64,000 bases of DNA from contig NZ_CP037423.1 in NCBI RefSeq assembly GCF_007754155.1, positions 8,056,938 to 8,120,937 of the forward strand, in the 5' to 3' direction. Each line of letters begins with the position of its first letter. Positions within the stretch are counted from its first letter, which is position 1. Under the pieces are notes generated by a model. It was given only the letters and a program-made list of their open reading frames with translations. It made no database searches and was not told where the DNA came from. Positions 19,333 through 29,299 of the stretch are shown in pieces. Position numbers and translations under genes: made by a program. The stretch is from Stieleria neptunia (GTDB taxonomy: Bacteria; Planctomycetota; Planctomycetia; Pirellulales; Pirellulaceae).

Positions 19333-20823
19333 CTAGTCGTCGGCGGCCGCGCCGTCTTTGATCACAAATTTCGCTTTCAACCGAGCGACTTCTTCGGCCA
19401 ATCCGGCCTGACGCACGCTCCGCAGCACCTCTTCGAAATCCTTGTACGCGTCGGGTGCTTCGTCGCGAGGATAGACGCTGCAATTGCTGACGACGTCGTG
19501 CTCTGCCAAACCCCGATCGATTTCGTGTTGCAGCAACTGTTTCTTGGCCTTGGTGCGACTGAGCCGACGTCCCGCACCGTGATTGACGCTGAACGCCGCG
19601 GCCGCCGCTCCCACGTTGGCAACCATCACGCTGGACCCGTCGCGTGGATTACCCGGCAACAAGATCGGGTGACCGGTCGATTCAAACCGCGTGCCGAGCA
19701 ATTGTGAGTGCCCGGCCGGCAGCGCGCGCGTGGCCCCCTTGCGGTGGACCCATTGAACCTGTCCATCGATCGGTTCTTGACGGGCGATGTTGTGCGAAAT
19801 GAAATAAACGAGTTCACCACGCACGCCGGGAAAGACTTCGCGGAACGCTTCCAGGACCAGGTCGTTGATCAGCAGATGATTGACGGTGGCAAAATTTGCT
19901 CCCATCGCCATGTCGCACAGATAGTCACGGCCTTCGGGTGAATCCACCGGCGCGTAGACCAACTGGGGATCACCGGCGGGGAACGCCAGCCCCTGCTTTT
20001 GAAACACCGTCTTCAATGCCCGGAACTGCGCCACGGCCAGGTCATGCCCGAATCCGCGCGAACCACAATGCGATAAAAAAGCGACGCATCCATCCTTGAG
20101 CCCGAAGGCTTCCGCGATCGCGCGTTGCGAGTCGACGACACGGACCACTTCGGCTTCGCCGAAATGATTGCCGCCGCCATAGCTGCCCAGTTGCCGATAC
20201 TTTGATTCGATCCGATCCAGTTTATCGCAGCTGCGTCCCATCCATTCCAGCCGCGCCGCCAACGTGTCGGAGCTGCCATCGGGTGCCGTGTGAAAGGCAT
20301 CTTCGCAGGCGTCGGCCCACGACTTTGGAATCCCGAGTTTCTTCAGCACCTGTTTCGAAGCGCCTTCGGTCGCGATTTGGAAACCGAGTTTGCCGTCGAC
20401 GCGGCGAGACTTGGGGGCGTGACGTTGTCCGCGCCCGGCGCCGGTGGGGACGCGTTTGCAAATCGCGCGAATCAGCTTTTTCCGAACCGGCAACGACTCG
20501 ATCGCTTCGGCCGGCAAATCCATCTGCAACAAACTCATGCTGCACTTGATGTCCACGCCGACGGGGCCGGGATAGACATGGGTCGGCGAGACCATCACAC
20601 AGCCGACCGGCGCGCCGTAGCCGACATGGGCGTCGGGATTCAGCACGACGCGCGAAACGCCCGGTGCGCGGCGACTGTTGATCGCCTGAGCCAGCGTTTC
20701 GCCGCCGAAGGACTGGCGGATCGGCTCGGTCCCGATCACGGTGATCGGCGACAGGTCATCGCCGACCGGCAGCGTCGCCAGGGCGTCGCCTGTGACGGTC
20801 ATCATCTCGTGTGTCGTGTCCAC
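19333..20823 (-). CDS. rtcB: RtcB-type RNA ligase
   Basis: A 496-residue RtcB homologue. The metal and guanylate-binding residues are recognisable: PDAHVGYGAPVG, VGVDIKCSM (D and C ligands; the common G-C-G is K-C-S here), GGGNHFGE, the HCGSRG segment, ISHNIARQE, HRKGATRA and the guanylated His in NHGAGRR near 415. RtcB joins RNA ends bearing 2',3'-cyclic phosphate or 3'-phosphate to 5'-OH ends using GTP and Mn2+, for RNA repair. No archease or RtcA gene is adjacent. The GTG start lies three bases after the stop of the CHAT-like gene, so the two are almost surely co-transcribed and probably translationally coupled. Confidence 0.92.
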   Translation of the reverse strand: MDTTHEMMTVTGDALATLPVGDDLSPITVIGTEPIRQSFGGETLAQAINSRRAPGVSRVVLNPDAHVGYGAPVGCVMVSPTHVYPGPVGVDIKCSMSLLQMDLPAEAIESLPVRKKLIRAICKRVPTGAGRGQRHAPKSRRVDGKLGFQIATEGASKQVLKKLGIPKSWADACEDAFHTAPDGSSDTLAARLEWMGRSCDKLDRIESKYRQLGSYGGGNHFGEAEVVRVVDSQRAIAEAFGLKDGCVAFLSHCGSRGFGHDLAVAQFRALKTVFQKQGLAFPAGDPQLVYAPVDSPEGRDYLCDMAMGANFATVNHLLINDLVLEAFREVFPGVRGELVYFISHNIARQEPIDGQVQWVHRKGATRALPAGHSQLLGTRFESTGHPILLPGNPRDGSSVMVANVGAAAAAFSVNHGAGRRLSRTKAKKQLLQHEIDRGLAEHDVVSNCSVYPRDEAPDAYKDFEEVLRSVRQAGLAEEVARLKAKFVIKDGAAADD

Positions 20824-20826
20824 GCG

Positions 20827-23800
20827 TTAATTCAGCGGTGTGGCGTGCAGGTAGGTGGACCAGAAAAACGGTTCGTTTCCGGTCAGTGTCTCCCGTTCTT
20901 GATCGGATCCGGACAGGGTAGGTTCGCCCAGCGGCGAAATTTCGCTGCGACGCAGGACACTCCTGGCTCGGGCCAAGGCATCGGCGGCACCCAAGAACGG
21001 CAACTCTTGGACATATTCACGCAACAGGATCGCCGTCGATTCTCCCCCGACCGCCCACCGGCTAAGGATCACATCACGGACGCCGCTGTACTGCAACGCG
21101 GCGATCGTGTGCATGATCTCATGGCCCGAGACGCCTTGGCTGGTGTCCAGGTTGGAACGGAAACCGGGCAGGAACACACTGGCGGGTGTTCCCGGGGGAT
21201 AGCCCAGCCAGGATCGCAGTCGGCCTTGTCGCAGCGACGTTTCGTAAGCGGCAAGCGGCGAATCGAGTACTGAAGCGGGGTTGGGCGTCACCGGTTCGCC
21301 GACCAGCAGATGCCCGGCCACCTCGCCGCTGCGGCTGGTCGGGATCGACGCATCGGCGGGCAGACGGACGGCGGCACCGGCGTGAATGGAATCGAGGATG
21401 GATTGCACCAACGACGCATTGGTTTCTGCTTCGCGGGGGGCGAAGAATTTTCCGGCCGTCATGGCGATGACAGGATTGGTGGATTTTGAAGCCGTCGGAT
21501 AGATCGCCAGCGAAGGCGTGGCGGCGTAAGACACCTGGATCGAATCACCCAACAGCGGCGAATCGGGCCCGTCGGTCGGCAGCAGCTCAAACGGCAGATA
21601 CCAAAGCAGCGAATCGGGGATCACCACCAGGTGTTTGATTCCTGCCAGTCGGCCGGTGACCAGCGGCCCGGTCCCGGTCGCGATCAGACGGTCGCGCAAC
21701 GCGACCGCGTCGTCCCGCCAGCGGTCGTCTTCGGGCAGCCGGGCGCCGCGCGTCGGTGCCGCCCCGATCCCACGGGTCAGTTTGGCGATCTCGCCGGCGA
21801 TGCGACTGGAACCCTTGATCGCCCAATACGTGGATTTCTGTTTGGTGCACAGAACGACGTGCAGCACATTGCCGTCCTCGCAAAACGCCAGGATGCCGAC
21901 GTCGTCGGCCAGCACCGCGGTGGGTTGTTTGTCATCGAGCGGATGAGGCATCACGACGGGCAGCTCATTGCGATCGATGGCAATCGCCCAAGCTTGAGCA
22001 TCCAGTTGATCGATGCGGTTTTGAACGAGTGCCGGATCGGCGCCGGCGGCGGGCTTGGCATCCAACGCGGCTTTGGCGGCGGTGCGGAGGTCACGAATCG
22101 ATTGAGCGGCGGCGTTACGAAATTCAACGACCTTCTTTTCCAGCAATTCATCCGGCATCCGCGAAAGCGCACGAACTTGCATCACGCGTCCCCCCAACGG
22201 CAACTGGCTGCGGACCCGCCCCGCTTGCAGGTCTTCGATGCGCGCGAGCACGTCTTGGCCGCTGTCGCGTGAGGCCGCCGTTCGCAAGCGGGCCAGCCGC
22301 AACGAATCGCGATCGGCGATCACGCCGGCAATGGCATCGACGGGGTCGCGCCGCCAAACATCGATCGAGGGATCATCGGCATAGCGAGACAACAACACAT
22401 CGGCGGACTGGCCATCCAAGTTTCGCCCCAACGCCAGCCGCACACGCTGCAATTGATACAGTCGCGGCATCGAAATCAGCGAACGTTTTCGCATTCGGCT
22501 GTTGGTCGCAAAGTTAAAGATCTGTGACAAGCTATCGTCCCAGGGGCGGCCCCCACCGGAATCAGCCGATGCGTTTGCCGTGCGCGTGGCCAAGCGGGCG
22601 GCGACGTAGGCACCGTAGGCATCCAGCCGGGGTTGCACCACGTCGCGCCGCATCGCGATCGATTTCGCTTCGCCCAAACGCGCCTGGGCCGAAGCAAAAT
22701 CGCCTGCGGTGACCGCGGCATCCGCCGACGCGATCAGACAATGCAGTGCGGCCAATCGCGATTTCCGCAACAGGTTGGTCGCCGCGACTTGTCCGGCCTG
22801 CTGGATCACCGCGGCGTCTTTGGACGTCGCACATCCCGCGGCCAACTGCAACGCTTCGCCGACCCATTCGAAATAATCCATCGACGCGGCTTGGTTCGTG
22901 ATCGCCAAGCACAGCGGGATCGCCGCGGCGGGCTTGTCCGATCCGGCCAGCGCCGATGCGGCACAAAGCCCGGTGATCGGCGTGATCGGGTGGACGCCAC
23001 CGTTGTACGTGGCCTTGGTCGCGGCATCGGTCACGGCCTCTTCATCTTGCATCGCGCCGAAACGCTCGGCGGCCCGCATCGCACCGATCAGACTGCGCGC
23101 GATCGGCAATTGCAGCCCCGCGGGATACTTGGTGCTATCGAGTAACTGCGTCGCCAACGCGTCCCCTTCGGCAAGCGGCCCCAGGATGATGCGACGACGG
23201 TAGGACGCGATCGCCAGCCCGCGCAAAATCTCGATCGCGTCGATCGGCTTGATGTTCAATTCTTCGATGACGCCGCCCTGAGCCAAGCGGGCTTCGGTCA
23301 TTTGTTCGCCGGAGTAGAACTTGATCGTTCGCGTGACGGGTAATCGATTGACCGCGTTGGCCTCGGGCCACAAGTACTGCTTCGGTGAATTTTTGAACTG
23401 CGACATCAGGACTTCCGTCCACACCGGTCGCCCCAGCCAGCCGCGGTATCGAATCGCGATCTTCAACGACATATCCAGACTCTGCATCGCGCCTTCCAGG
23501 TCACCGAGCCGATACTGGCATTCGCCCATCATCGCGAACACCGGAATCGCATCGATCCAATGCCCGTTGATGTCTTTCCGGGTCCGCGCGATCGCCACGT
23601 CAAAGGCGTCCATGGCCCGTTCCAGATCACCGCTGCGGTAAACCTCCAACGCAAAGTAATACTCCGGCGACGGATAACCGCTGCCGATCGGTTCGCGGCC
23701 CAAACTCGGCCCTAATCCTGCGCCTTGTCCGAACGCCGCTTGCGAGACACAGAGGGGCGCAGCCAACAGCAACATTGCAAACAACAGACGGCCCGAGCGG

Positions 23801-23967
23801 CTACGCGGTGAAGCATTTTTTAGCGGCAGGGCGCGAGCCCTCCGGTCTGTTGGCAAAGAGGAAAAACCGGAGGGCTCGCGCCCTGCCGCTCTAGCCTCAA
23901 CAAACACAGGGGAAAAATGCTTCACAGCGTGCCCCGAGCGGGTCGAAGAGAAGAATCGCGCCATCAT
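20827..23967 (-). CDS. large exported CHAT-like protein with helical repeats; catalytic residues not evident
   Basis: About 1046 residues from ATG 23967. Order: a short basic leader, 44 codons derived from an inserted repeat plus flanking residues, a hydrophobic signal (GRLLFAMLLLAAPLCVSQA), TPR-like helices (ALEVYRSGDLERAMDAFDVAI and similar), long helical regions, then from ~690 a CHAT-like domain (HLVVIPDSLLWYLPFELLP; later GVRDVILSRWAVGGESTAIL). CHAT proteins are caspase-like peptidases, but where the family normally has L-S-x-C this one reads VFLPGFRS, and the expected His-Gly is not evident. It is therefore probably a pseudo-peptidase or scaffold. It is directly upstream of rtcB. A GTG at 24072 would extend the frame without recognisable content. 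Confidence 0.72.
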   Translation of the reverse strand: MMARFFSSTRSGHAVKHFSPVFVEARAAGREPSGFSSLPTDRRARALPLKNASPRSRSGRLLFAMLLLAAPLCVSQAAFGQGAGLGPSLGREPIGSGYPSPEYYFALEVYRSGDLERAMDAFDVAIARTRKDINGHWIDAIPVFAMMGECQYRLGDLEGAMQSLDMSLKIAIRYRGWLGRPVWTEVLMSQFKNSPKQYLWPEANAVNRLPVTRTIKFYSGEQMTEARLAQGGVIEELNIKPIDAIEILRGLAIASYRRRIILGPLAEGDALATQLLDSTKYPAGLQLPIARSLIGAMRAAERFGAMQDEEAVTDAATKATYNGGVHPITPITGLCAASALAGSDKPAAAIPLCLAITNQAASMDYFEWVGEALQLAAGCATSKDAAVIQQAGQVAATNLLRKSRLAALHCLIASADAAVTAGDFASAQARLGEAKSIAMRRDVVQPRLDAYGAYVAARLATRTANASADSGGGRPWDDSLSQIFNFATNSRMRKRSLISMPRLYQLQRVRLALGRNLDGQSADVLLSRYADDPSIDVWRRDPVDAIAGVIADRDSLRLARLRTAASRDSGQDVLARIEDLQAGRVRSQLPLGGRVMQVRALSRMPDELLEKKVVEFRNAAAQSIRDLRTAAKAALDAKPAAGADPALVQNRIDQLDAQAWAIAIDRNELPVVMPHPLDDKQPTAVLADDVGILAFCEDGNVLHVVLCTKQKSTYWAIKGSSRIAGEIAKLTRGIGAAPTRGARLPEDDRWRDDAVALRDRLIATGTGPLVTGRLAGIKHLVVIPDSLLWYLPFELLPTDGPDSPLLGDSIQVSYAATPSLAIYPTASKSTNPVIAMTAGKFFAPREAETNASLVQSILDSIHAGAAVRLPADASIPTSRSGEVAGHLLVGEPVTPNPASVLDSPLAAYETSLRQGRLRSWLGYPPGTPASVFLPGFRSNLDTSQGVSGHEIMHTIAALQYSGVRDVILSRWAVGGESTAILLREYVQELPFLGAADALARARSVLRRSEISPLGEPTLSGSDQERETLTGNEPFFWSTYLHATPLN
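23801..23932. mobile_element. 132-bp MITE-like element inserted in the CHAT-like gene
   Basis: The ends are near-perfect inverted repeats (ACGCGGTGAAGCATTTTT at the left against ACGCTGTGAAGCATTTTT read from the right). Inside is a second inverted pair around AGCGGCAGGGCGCGAGCCCT. It is flanked by the 9-bp direct repeat CCCGAGCGG at 23792-23800 and 23933-23941. Element plus one duplication is 141 bases, exactly 47 codons, so the host frame stays open. It encodes no protein of its own, so it must have been moved in trans. Confidence 0.8.
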
Positions 23968-24221
23968 GCTGGTGTGCCTTTTGGGAGTTCGGCTGGGGAG
24001 AATTCGGTTCACCGATCCGATCCGGATCCGCGGTCCCGGAACGATTCGCTGCTTGCGCGTGCGAGGCGACACGGCGCGGGGGCTTTTAGTTTACGCCACG
24101 GTTAGGCTGCGGTCGAATCTCTGGACTCGGGCTGGCGCGGAGATCGTGACGTGAGAGAGGGGTTTGCCAAACCGACGGGCCCCAAAAAACGGGGATTCTG
24201 AAAAAATGGCCCTCCGATGGC

Positions 24222-24472
24222 AGCGCTGCGAAGCATTTCCCCCATGTGTTTCTCAAGGTTTTAGCGGCAGGGCGCGAGCCCTCCGGTTCTTCCTCTTTGC
24301 AAAAACACCGGAGGGCTCGCGGGCTGTCGATTTTGTGAGCCGCGACGCGTAAGCGGCCGGGCACTGCGACGCTGCCCGAGGCCTGACGGCCAGCGGCTCA
24401 CCATTGACTCAACCGATCCCGACTAAATCGACAGCCCGCTCGCGCCCTACCGCTAAAAAATGCTTCACAGCG
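24222..24472. repeat. same element family, long form with terminal repeats
   Basis: About 250 bases bounded by GCGCTGCGAAGCATTT on the left and AAATGCTTCACAGCG on the right, the same ends as the 132-bp copy. Between them is the long palindromic core also seen at 12105 and 46868. It lies between the UxaA-like gene and the CHAT-like gene. I see no clear target duplication. No gene is seen in 23968-24536. Confidence 0.75.
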
Positions 24473-24536
24473 TTATATCCTTGGGCTGCTTTCCGTAGCG
24501 ACGGCCCCCGAAGTGAACGGCCCCTAAGACTCCCCG

Positions 24537-26081
24537 TCACAGGGTGGGGCCGACGGTCCAGGGGACGAATTCATGGTCGCCGAATCCGTTCCGCTCGCTG
24601 GCCGTTGGTTCGCCACTGGCCACCCGCAAGGCGAACTCAAAAAATTCGTCGCCGAGTTGCTCGATCGATTTGCCGCTGATCGCCTCGCCGGCGTCCAGAT
24701 CCATGTCGTCGCGCATGCGGTGAAACAATTCGCTGTTGGAGGCCACTTTGATCACCGGGGCGGGTTTGCAGCCGAAACAGCTGCCGCGGCCGGTGGAAAA
24801 CATCACCAAATTGGCTCCCCCGGCGACCTTGCCGGTCACGCTGGCAGGGTCAAATCCCGGCGTGTCCATCACCGCCAGCCCCTTGGCGGTCACACGTTCG
24901 GCGTAGTCGTAAACCGCTTCCAACGCCGTCGCCCCGCTTTTGGAAACCGCGCCGAGTGATTTTTCGGTGATCGTCGACAATCCGCCGGCTTTGTTTCCGA
25001 CCGAAGGGTTGTTGTTCAGCTCGCCGCCGTAGTAGGCCACGTACCGCTGCCACCAATGCAACCGATCGACCAATTTCTGCGCGACCTCGGGCGACCGGCT
25101 GCGATCGCACAACAAGTGTTCGGCGCCATACAGTTCGGTCGTTTCGGAGATGATCGAGGTGCCGCCACAGGCGACCACTCGATCGGAGACGATCCCGATG
25201 GCCGGATTGGCGGTGATTCCGGAATAGCCGTCGCTGCCACCACACTCGACGGCGATCGAGAGTGCCGACGCATCGGCGGTGCTGCGGGTGGCTTGGTTGG
25301 CCAAATCCAGCAGTTGCTCCAGCATCCGTTCGCCCCGTTCGATGGTGGCCTGCGACCCGCCTTCGGTTTGCATGGTCAGCATCGGAACACCTTCGTCACG
25401 GGTCAGCGGTCGACCGTCGGGAGCATGCAGCGGAACGATCCCGTGGTGCTGGGCGAGATAGGCGGGCGTGTTTTGCTCGCAACCCAAACCGATGATCAGC
25501 CGTCCGCCGACGTTGGGATGGTCGGCGTAACCGGCCATCGTTCGGGCGATCATTTGATGCTTGCGTCCGTCGTACTCGAGCGCACAGCCGGTCGTGTGTG
25601 ACGCCGCGAACACTCCGTCGACGTTCGGCCAACGCCGCATCCGTTGTTCGTCAAATCTCGCAACAATCTTGTGACAAACCGTCGCGCTACAGTTGACCGT
25701 GGACAAGACCGCCACGTAGTTGCGTGTGCCGATCCGCCCATCGGGTCGAACGTAACCCTGGAAAGAACGTCGCAGGGGCGAAGGTTTTGCAGGCGGATGG
25801 GTCGACGTGATCGTCTCGGCAACGGTGTGCTGGTCTTGCAGATTATGGGTGTGGACGTGGCAGCCTGGTTGGATCGATTCCCGAGCGATTCCGATCGGTT
25901 GGCCATACTTGCGGACCGGCGACTGGGCCGCGATGGGGCGAATCGCAAACTTGTGCCCGGTCGCGATCGGGCCGGCCAGCGTGATCGGATTTCCGTCGAC
26001 CCGGACGACTCGGCCGGCGTCCAGTGACTCGGTCGCAATGACCACGTTGTCGTCGGCGTGTAATCGAAGGTAGTCGGGCAT
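24537..26081 (-). CDS. UxaA-family sugar-acid dehydratase (altronate/galactarate dehydratase-like)
   Basis: A 514-residue UxaA-family enzyme. The N-terminal ~90 residues are a SAF-type domain ([19 protein letters not shown]...), followed by the dehydratase domain: [29 protein letters not shown] split over residues ~110-140, [20 protein letters not shown], the conserved [20 protein letters not shown], and [15 protein letters not shown] near the C-terminus. The family removes water from D-altronate or D-galactarate in uronic-acid breakdown; which substrate is used cannot be told. The ATG at 26081 starts the SAF domain. The long open frame beyond it is the antisense shadow of sucC and was discarded. 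Confidence 0.88.
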   Translation of the reverse strand: MPDYLRLHADDNVVIATESLDAGRVVRVDGNPITLAGPIATGHKFAIRPIAAQSPVRKYGQPIGIARESIQPGCHVHTHNLQDQHTVAETITSTHPPAKPSPLRRSFQGYVRPDGRIGTRNYVAVLSTVNCSATVCHKIVARFDEQRMRRWPNVDGVFAASHTTGCALEYDGRKHQMIARTMAGYADHPNVGGRLIIGLGCEQNTPAYLAQHHGIVPLHAPDGRPLTRDEGVPMLTMQTEGGSQATIERGERMLEQLLDLANQATRSTADASALSIAVECGGSDGYSGITANPAIGIVSDRVVACGGTSIISETTELYGAEHLLCDRSRSPEVAQKLVDRLHWWQRYVAYYGGELNNNPSVGNKAGGLSTITEKSLGAVSKSGATALEAVYDYAERVTAKGLAVMDTPGFDPASVTGKVAGGANLVMFSTGRGSCFGCKPAPVIKVASNSELFHRMRDDMDLDAGEAISGKSIEQLGDEFFEFALRVASGEPTASERNGFGDHEFVPWTVGPTL

Positions 26082-26384
26082 TTCTTTGACGTTGCTGATG
26101 ACGTAATCACGCTGCCTATGGTTCCGGCGCTTGCGCCGCGAACGTATATTCGCGGACCCGTAGCCGGAGCACCAGGGTACAGCATTTGCTGGGATGTTTG
26201 CCGCAGGGACAGTCTGCCTTTGCGAAGGGAGTCTGTCGCTGACGACCTGTCCTTGCGATACAAAGGTCTGGGGCTCACACACTTCGGGACTTCTCGGCAG
26301 CTGGAGCTGTCGGGAACTGGGGCTCGGGCTGGCGCAGCCGTCCCGCCGAAACATCGTCTTCCACGCACGCGGATCGAAACCTCG
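26082..26384. other. divergent gap between the UxaA-like gene and sucC
   Basis: About 300 bases that should hold the promoters of both genes. It contains several short inverted repeats such as CGGCGCTTGCGCCG and AGCTGGAGCT but no recognisable coding sequence; the sucC-frame extension here has no similarity to SucC. Confidence 0.5.
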
Positions 26385-27572
26385 ATGAAAATCCACGAAT
26401 ACCAAGGCAAAGAACTTTTCCGACAGGCCGGAGTGCCGGTCTTGGACGGCGTCGTCGCCACCACACCCGATGAAGCTGCCGCGGCTTACGACAAACTGGG
26501 CGGCGCGATCGCAGTGGTCAAGGCACAGATCCACGCCGGTGGACGGGGCAAGGGCACGATCATCGACGACCCGAAGCAGCACGGTGTGGTGCTGGCCAAA
26601 AGTGCCGACGAAGCGCGGGCGGCCGCGGCAGGATTGCTGGGGAAAAAGCTGGTCACGATCCAGACCGGACCGGCCGGGCAAACCGTCAACAAGGTGTTCG
26701 TCGAAGCGGGCTGTGACATCGCCCGCGAGTTGTACCTGGGCATCGTGCTCGATCGCGCCGCCGCCAAACCGGTGCTGATGGTCAGCACCGAAGGCGGGAT
26801 GGAGATCGAAACGGTCGCCGAAAACACACCGGAATTGATCCACAAAGAGCACTTCGATCCCGCCGTCGGGCTCGAAGCGTATCAGGTGCGAAAGCTCTGC
26901 AAAAAGCTGGGCATCAGCGGCGCGGCGGCCAAGGCGGCGGCGAAGTTCATGCCGGCGATGTGCCGATTCTACGTCGATTCGGATTGCGAGCTGGCCGAAG
27001 TCAACCCGCTGGTCATCACCGGCGACGACCAAATGATCGCCCTGGACGCCAAGATCACCTTCGACAACAACGCCCTGTTCCGCCATCCCGACTACAGCGA
27101 CCTCCGCGACCTGGCCGAAGAAGAGGAGAGCGAACTTCGCGCCGGCAACGCCGGACTGAGCTATGTGAAACTGGAAGGCAACATCGGCTGCCTGGTCAAT
27201 GGCGCCGGGCTGGCGATGTCGACCATGGACATCATCAAGTACCACGGCGGCCAACCGGCAAACTTCCTGGACGTCGGCGGCAGCGCCAACAGCGAACAAG
27301 TCACTGAAGCCTTTCGGATCCTGTTGTCCGACCCCAACGTCAAGGGTGTGCTGGTCAACATCTTCGGCGGCATCGCCCGCTGCACCACCATCGCCGGTGC
27401 ACTGATCGAGGCCAGCAAGACCGTCGGCTTTGATGTCCCACTGGTGGTTCGCTTGGAAGGCACCGAAGTCGAAGAGGGACGCAAGATGTTGGCCGAAAGC
27501 GATGTCGATGTCATCAACGCCACCGACATCACCGACGCGGCCAAGAAGATCGTCGCCGCGACCGGGGTTTGA
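26385..27572 (+). CDS. sucC: succinyl-CoA synthetase beta subunit
   Basis: A 395-residue ADP-forming succinate-CoA ligase beta subunit of the citric acid cycle. It opens with the canonical [19 protein letters not shown], has an ATP-grasp fold ([12 protein letters not shown], with metal ligands in AEVNPLVIT and [12 protein letters not shown]), and the C-terminal CoA-ligase part [15 protein letters not shown] and NIFGGIARC. Length and motifs are normal. Start chosen at ATG 26385 since the conserved N-terminus begins there. sucD follows after 127 bases on the same strand and encodes the partner subunit. Confidence 0.97.
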   Translation: MKIHEYQGKELFRQAGVPVLDGVVATTPDEAAAAYDKLGGAIAVVKAQIHAGGRGKGTIIDDPKQHGVVLAKSADEARAAAAGLLGKKLVTIQTGPAGQTVNKVFVEAGCDIARELYLGIVLDRAAAKPVLMVSTEGGMEIETVAENTPELIHKEHFDPAVGLEAYQVRKLCKKLGISGAAAKAAAKFMPAMCRFYVDSDCELAEVNPLVITGDDQMIALDAKITFDNNALFRHPDYSDLRDLAEEEESELRAGNAGLSYVKLEGNIGCLVNGAGLAMSTMDIIKYHGGQPANFLDVGGSANSEQVTEAFRILLSDPNVKGVLVNIFGGIARCTTIAGALIEASKTVGFDVPLVVRLEGTEVEEGRKMLAESDVDVINATDITDAAKKIVAATGV

Positions 27573-27699
27573 TTCCCAATTCTGAAACCCGAGCTCTCAA
27601 GCTTCCTCCGGGACGCCCCAGAGCCGAAACCCGAAGCGTTTCACCGCGCTTCACCATCCAACCCAACGCACACCTGACTCGACTGAGACGAACCTTCCG

Positions 27700-28572
27700 A
27701 TGAGTATTTTGATTGACGCGAGTACGAAAGTCATCTGCCAGGGCATCACCGGCAGTGCGGGCAAATTCCACACCCTGGGCTGCCGTGACTACGGCACCCA
27801 AATGGTCGGCGGCGTGACGCCGGGCAAGGGCGGCCAAGACGTCGAAGGGATCCCCGTTTTTGACACCGTCGAAGAAGCCGTCGGCGAAACCGGCGCCGAC
27901 GCGACCATGATCTTTGTCCCCCCGCCGTTCACCGCCGATGCCATCTTGGAAGCCCTCGATGCCGGCATCAAAGTGATCGCCGCGATCACCGAAGGCGTCC
28001 CGGTCGTCGACATGGTGCGGGTCTACGAAAAGATCCGGGCCAGCGATGCGGTTTTGATCGGCCCCAATTGCCCCGGCTTGATCACCCCCGGCCAGTGCAA
28101 GATCGGGATCATGCCCGGCTACATCCACAACCCCGGTAAAGTCGGCGTGATGAGCCGCAGCGGGACGCTGACCTACGAAGCCGTTTGGCAAACCTCTGCA
28201 CTCGGACTCGGCCAGAGCACCTGTGTCGGACTGGGCGGAGACCCGATCGTCGGAACCAGCTTTATCGATCTGCTGAAACGCTACCAGGCCGATGATCAAA
28301 CCGAAGCGATTTTGATGATCGGTGAGATCGGCGGATCGGCCGAAGAAGAAGCCGCCGCGTTTGTCAAAGAACACGTCACCAAACCGGTCGCGGCCTTCAT
28401 CGCCGGCCGCACCGCACCTCCGGGAAAACGCATGGGCCATGCCGGCGCGATCATCAGCGGCGGCAAGGGCACGGCGACGGAAAAGGTCGCTGCGCTCGAA
28501 GCCGCCGGGATCACCGTCGCCCCGACCCCGGCCGACATGGGTCAAGCCGTCGTCGATGCGATGAAAGGCTAA
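27700..28572 (+). CDS. sucD: succinyl-CoA synthetase alpha subunit
   Basis: A 290-residue alpha subunit. The N-terminal CoA-binding Rossmann domain reads [14 protein letters not shown], the middle [20 protein letters not shown], and the phosphorylated catalytic His is in [12 protein letters not shown] near 246. Together with SucC it interconverts succinyl-CoA and succinate with substrate-level phosphorylation. It is directly followed by dispersed repeats. Confidence 0.97.
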   Translation: MSILIDASTKVICQGITGSAGKFHTLGCRDYGTQMVGGVTPGKGGQDVEGIPVFDTVEEAVGETGADATMIFVPPPFTADAILEALDAGIKVIAAITEGVPVVDMVRVYEKIRASDAVLIGPNCPGLITPGQCKIGIMPGYIHNPGKVGVMSRSGTLTYEAVWQTSALGLGQSTCVGLGGDPIVGTSFIDLLKRYQADDQTEAILMIGEIGGSAEEEAAAFVKEHVTKPVAAFIAGRTAPPGKRMGHAGAIISGGKGTATEKVAALEAAGITVAPTPADMGQAVVDAMKG

Positions 28573-28590
28573 TCACGCGCGGACAAAAAA

Positions 28591-28614
28591 GTGGGATAGG
28601 CTTCCAGCCTGTCG
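28591..28614 (-). repeat. GACAGGCTGGAAGCC repeat, reverse copy
   Basis: The reverse complement of the repeat at 9547-9604, placed 18 bases after the sucD stop. Confidence 0.75.
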
Positions 28615-28638
28615 ATGCTGAAATGACTTGCTGCGCCC

Positions 28639-29290
28639 CTCGTTCCCAGGCTCCCGCCTGGGAACGCGAGGTCACGGAGGCTCCCGCCTCCGACACGAGG
28701 CGAGGCGGATCGTTTGTACGACGTCCTTTCCAGGTCGTCGCGCAGAGCCCAGCGGACGACGGCCCGGAAGGGCCATCGTACCTGCGAAGGCCAATCACGC
28801 ACCTCGTTCCCTGGCTCCCGCCTGGGAACGCGAGGTCACGGAGGCTCCCGCCTCCGACACGAGGCGACCGGATCGTTTGTACGACGTCCTTTCCAGGTCG
28901 TCGCGCAGAGCCCAGCGGACGACGGCCCGGAAGGGCCATCGTACCTGCGAAGGCCAATCACGCACCTCGTTCCCAGGCTCCCGCCTGGGAACGCGAGGTC
29001 ACGGAGGCTCCCGCCTCCGACACGAGGCGACCGGATCGTTTGTACGACGTCCTTTCCAGGTCGTCGCGCAGAGCCCAGCGGACGACGGCCCGGAAGGGCC
29101 ATCGTACCTGCGAAGGCCAATCACGCACCTCGTTCCCTGGCTCCCGCATGGGAACGCGAGGTCACAGAGGCTCCCGCCTCCGGCACGAGGCGACCGGATC
29201 GTTTGTACGACGTCCTTTCCAGGTCGTCGCGCAGAGTCCAACGGACGACGGCGCGGAAGGGCCATCGTACCTGCGAAACGGATCGACCTT
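28639..29290. repeat. tandem array, four units of ~163 bp
   Basis: Units start near 28641, 28805, 28968 and 29131. Each has three palindromes: CGTTCCCAGGCTCCCGCCTG plus GGAACG, then GGAGGCTCCCGCCTCC, then ACGACGTCCTTTCCAGGTCG with GCCCGGAAGGGCC. Units differ by few bases. The first two palindromes are shared with the arrays around 42.1-45.6 kb. The array has no stops in several frames and produces false ORFs. Confidence 0.9.
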
Positions 29291-29299
29291 AGGGTGCCA

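Noticed and set aside
19280..19483. Longer N-terminus for the NHL protein
   Set aside because: It would overlap the end of rtcB and adds an Arg-rich stretch before a clear export signal, so GTG 19279 is the better start.
26082..27299. N-terminal extension of the UxaA-like gene up to 27299
   Set aside because: The extension is the complement of sucC. The SAF domain starts at ATG 26081.
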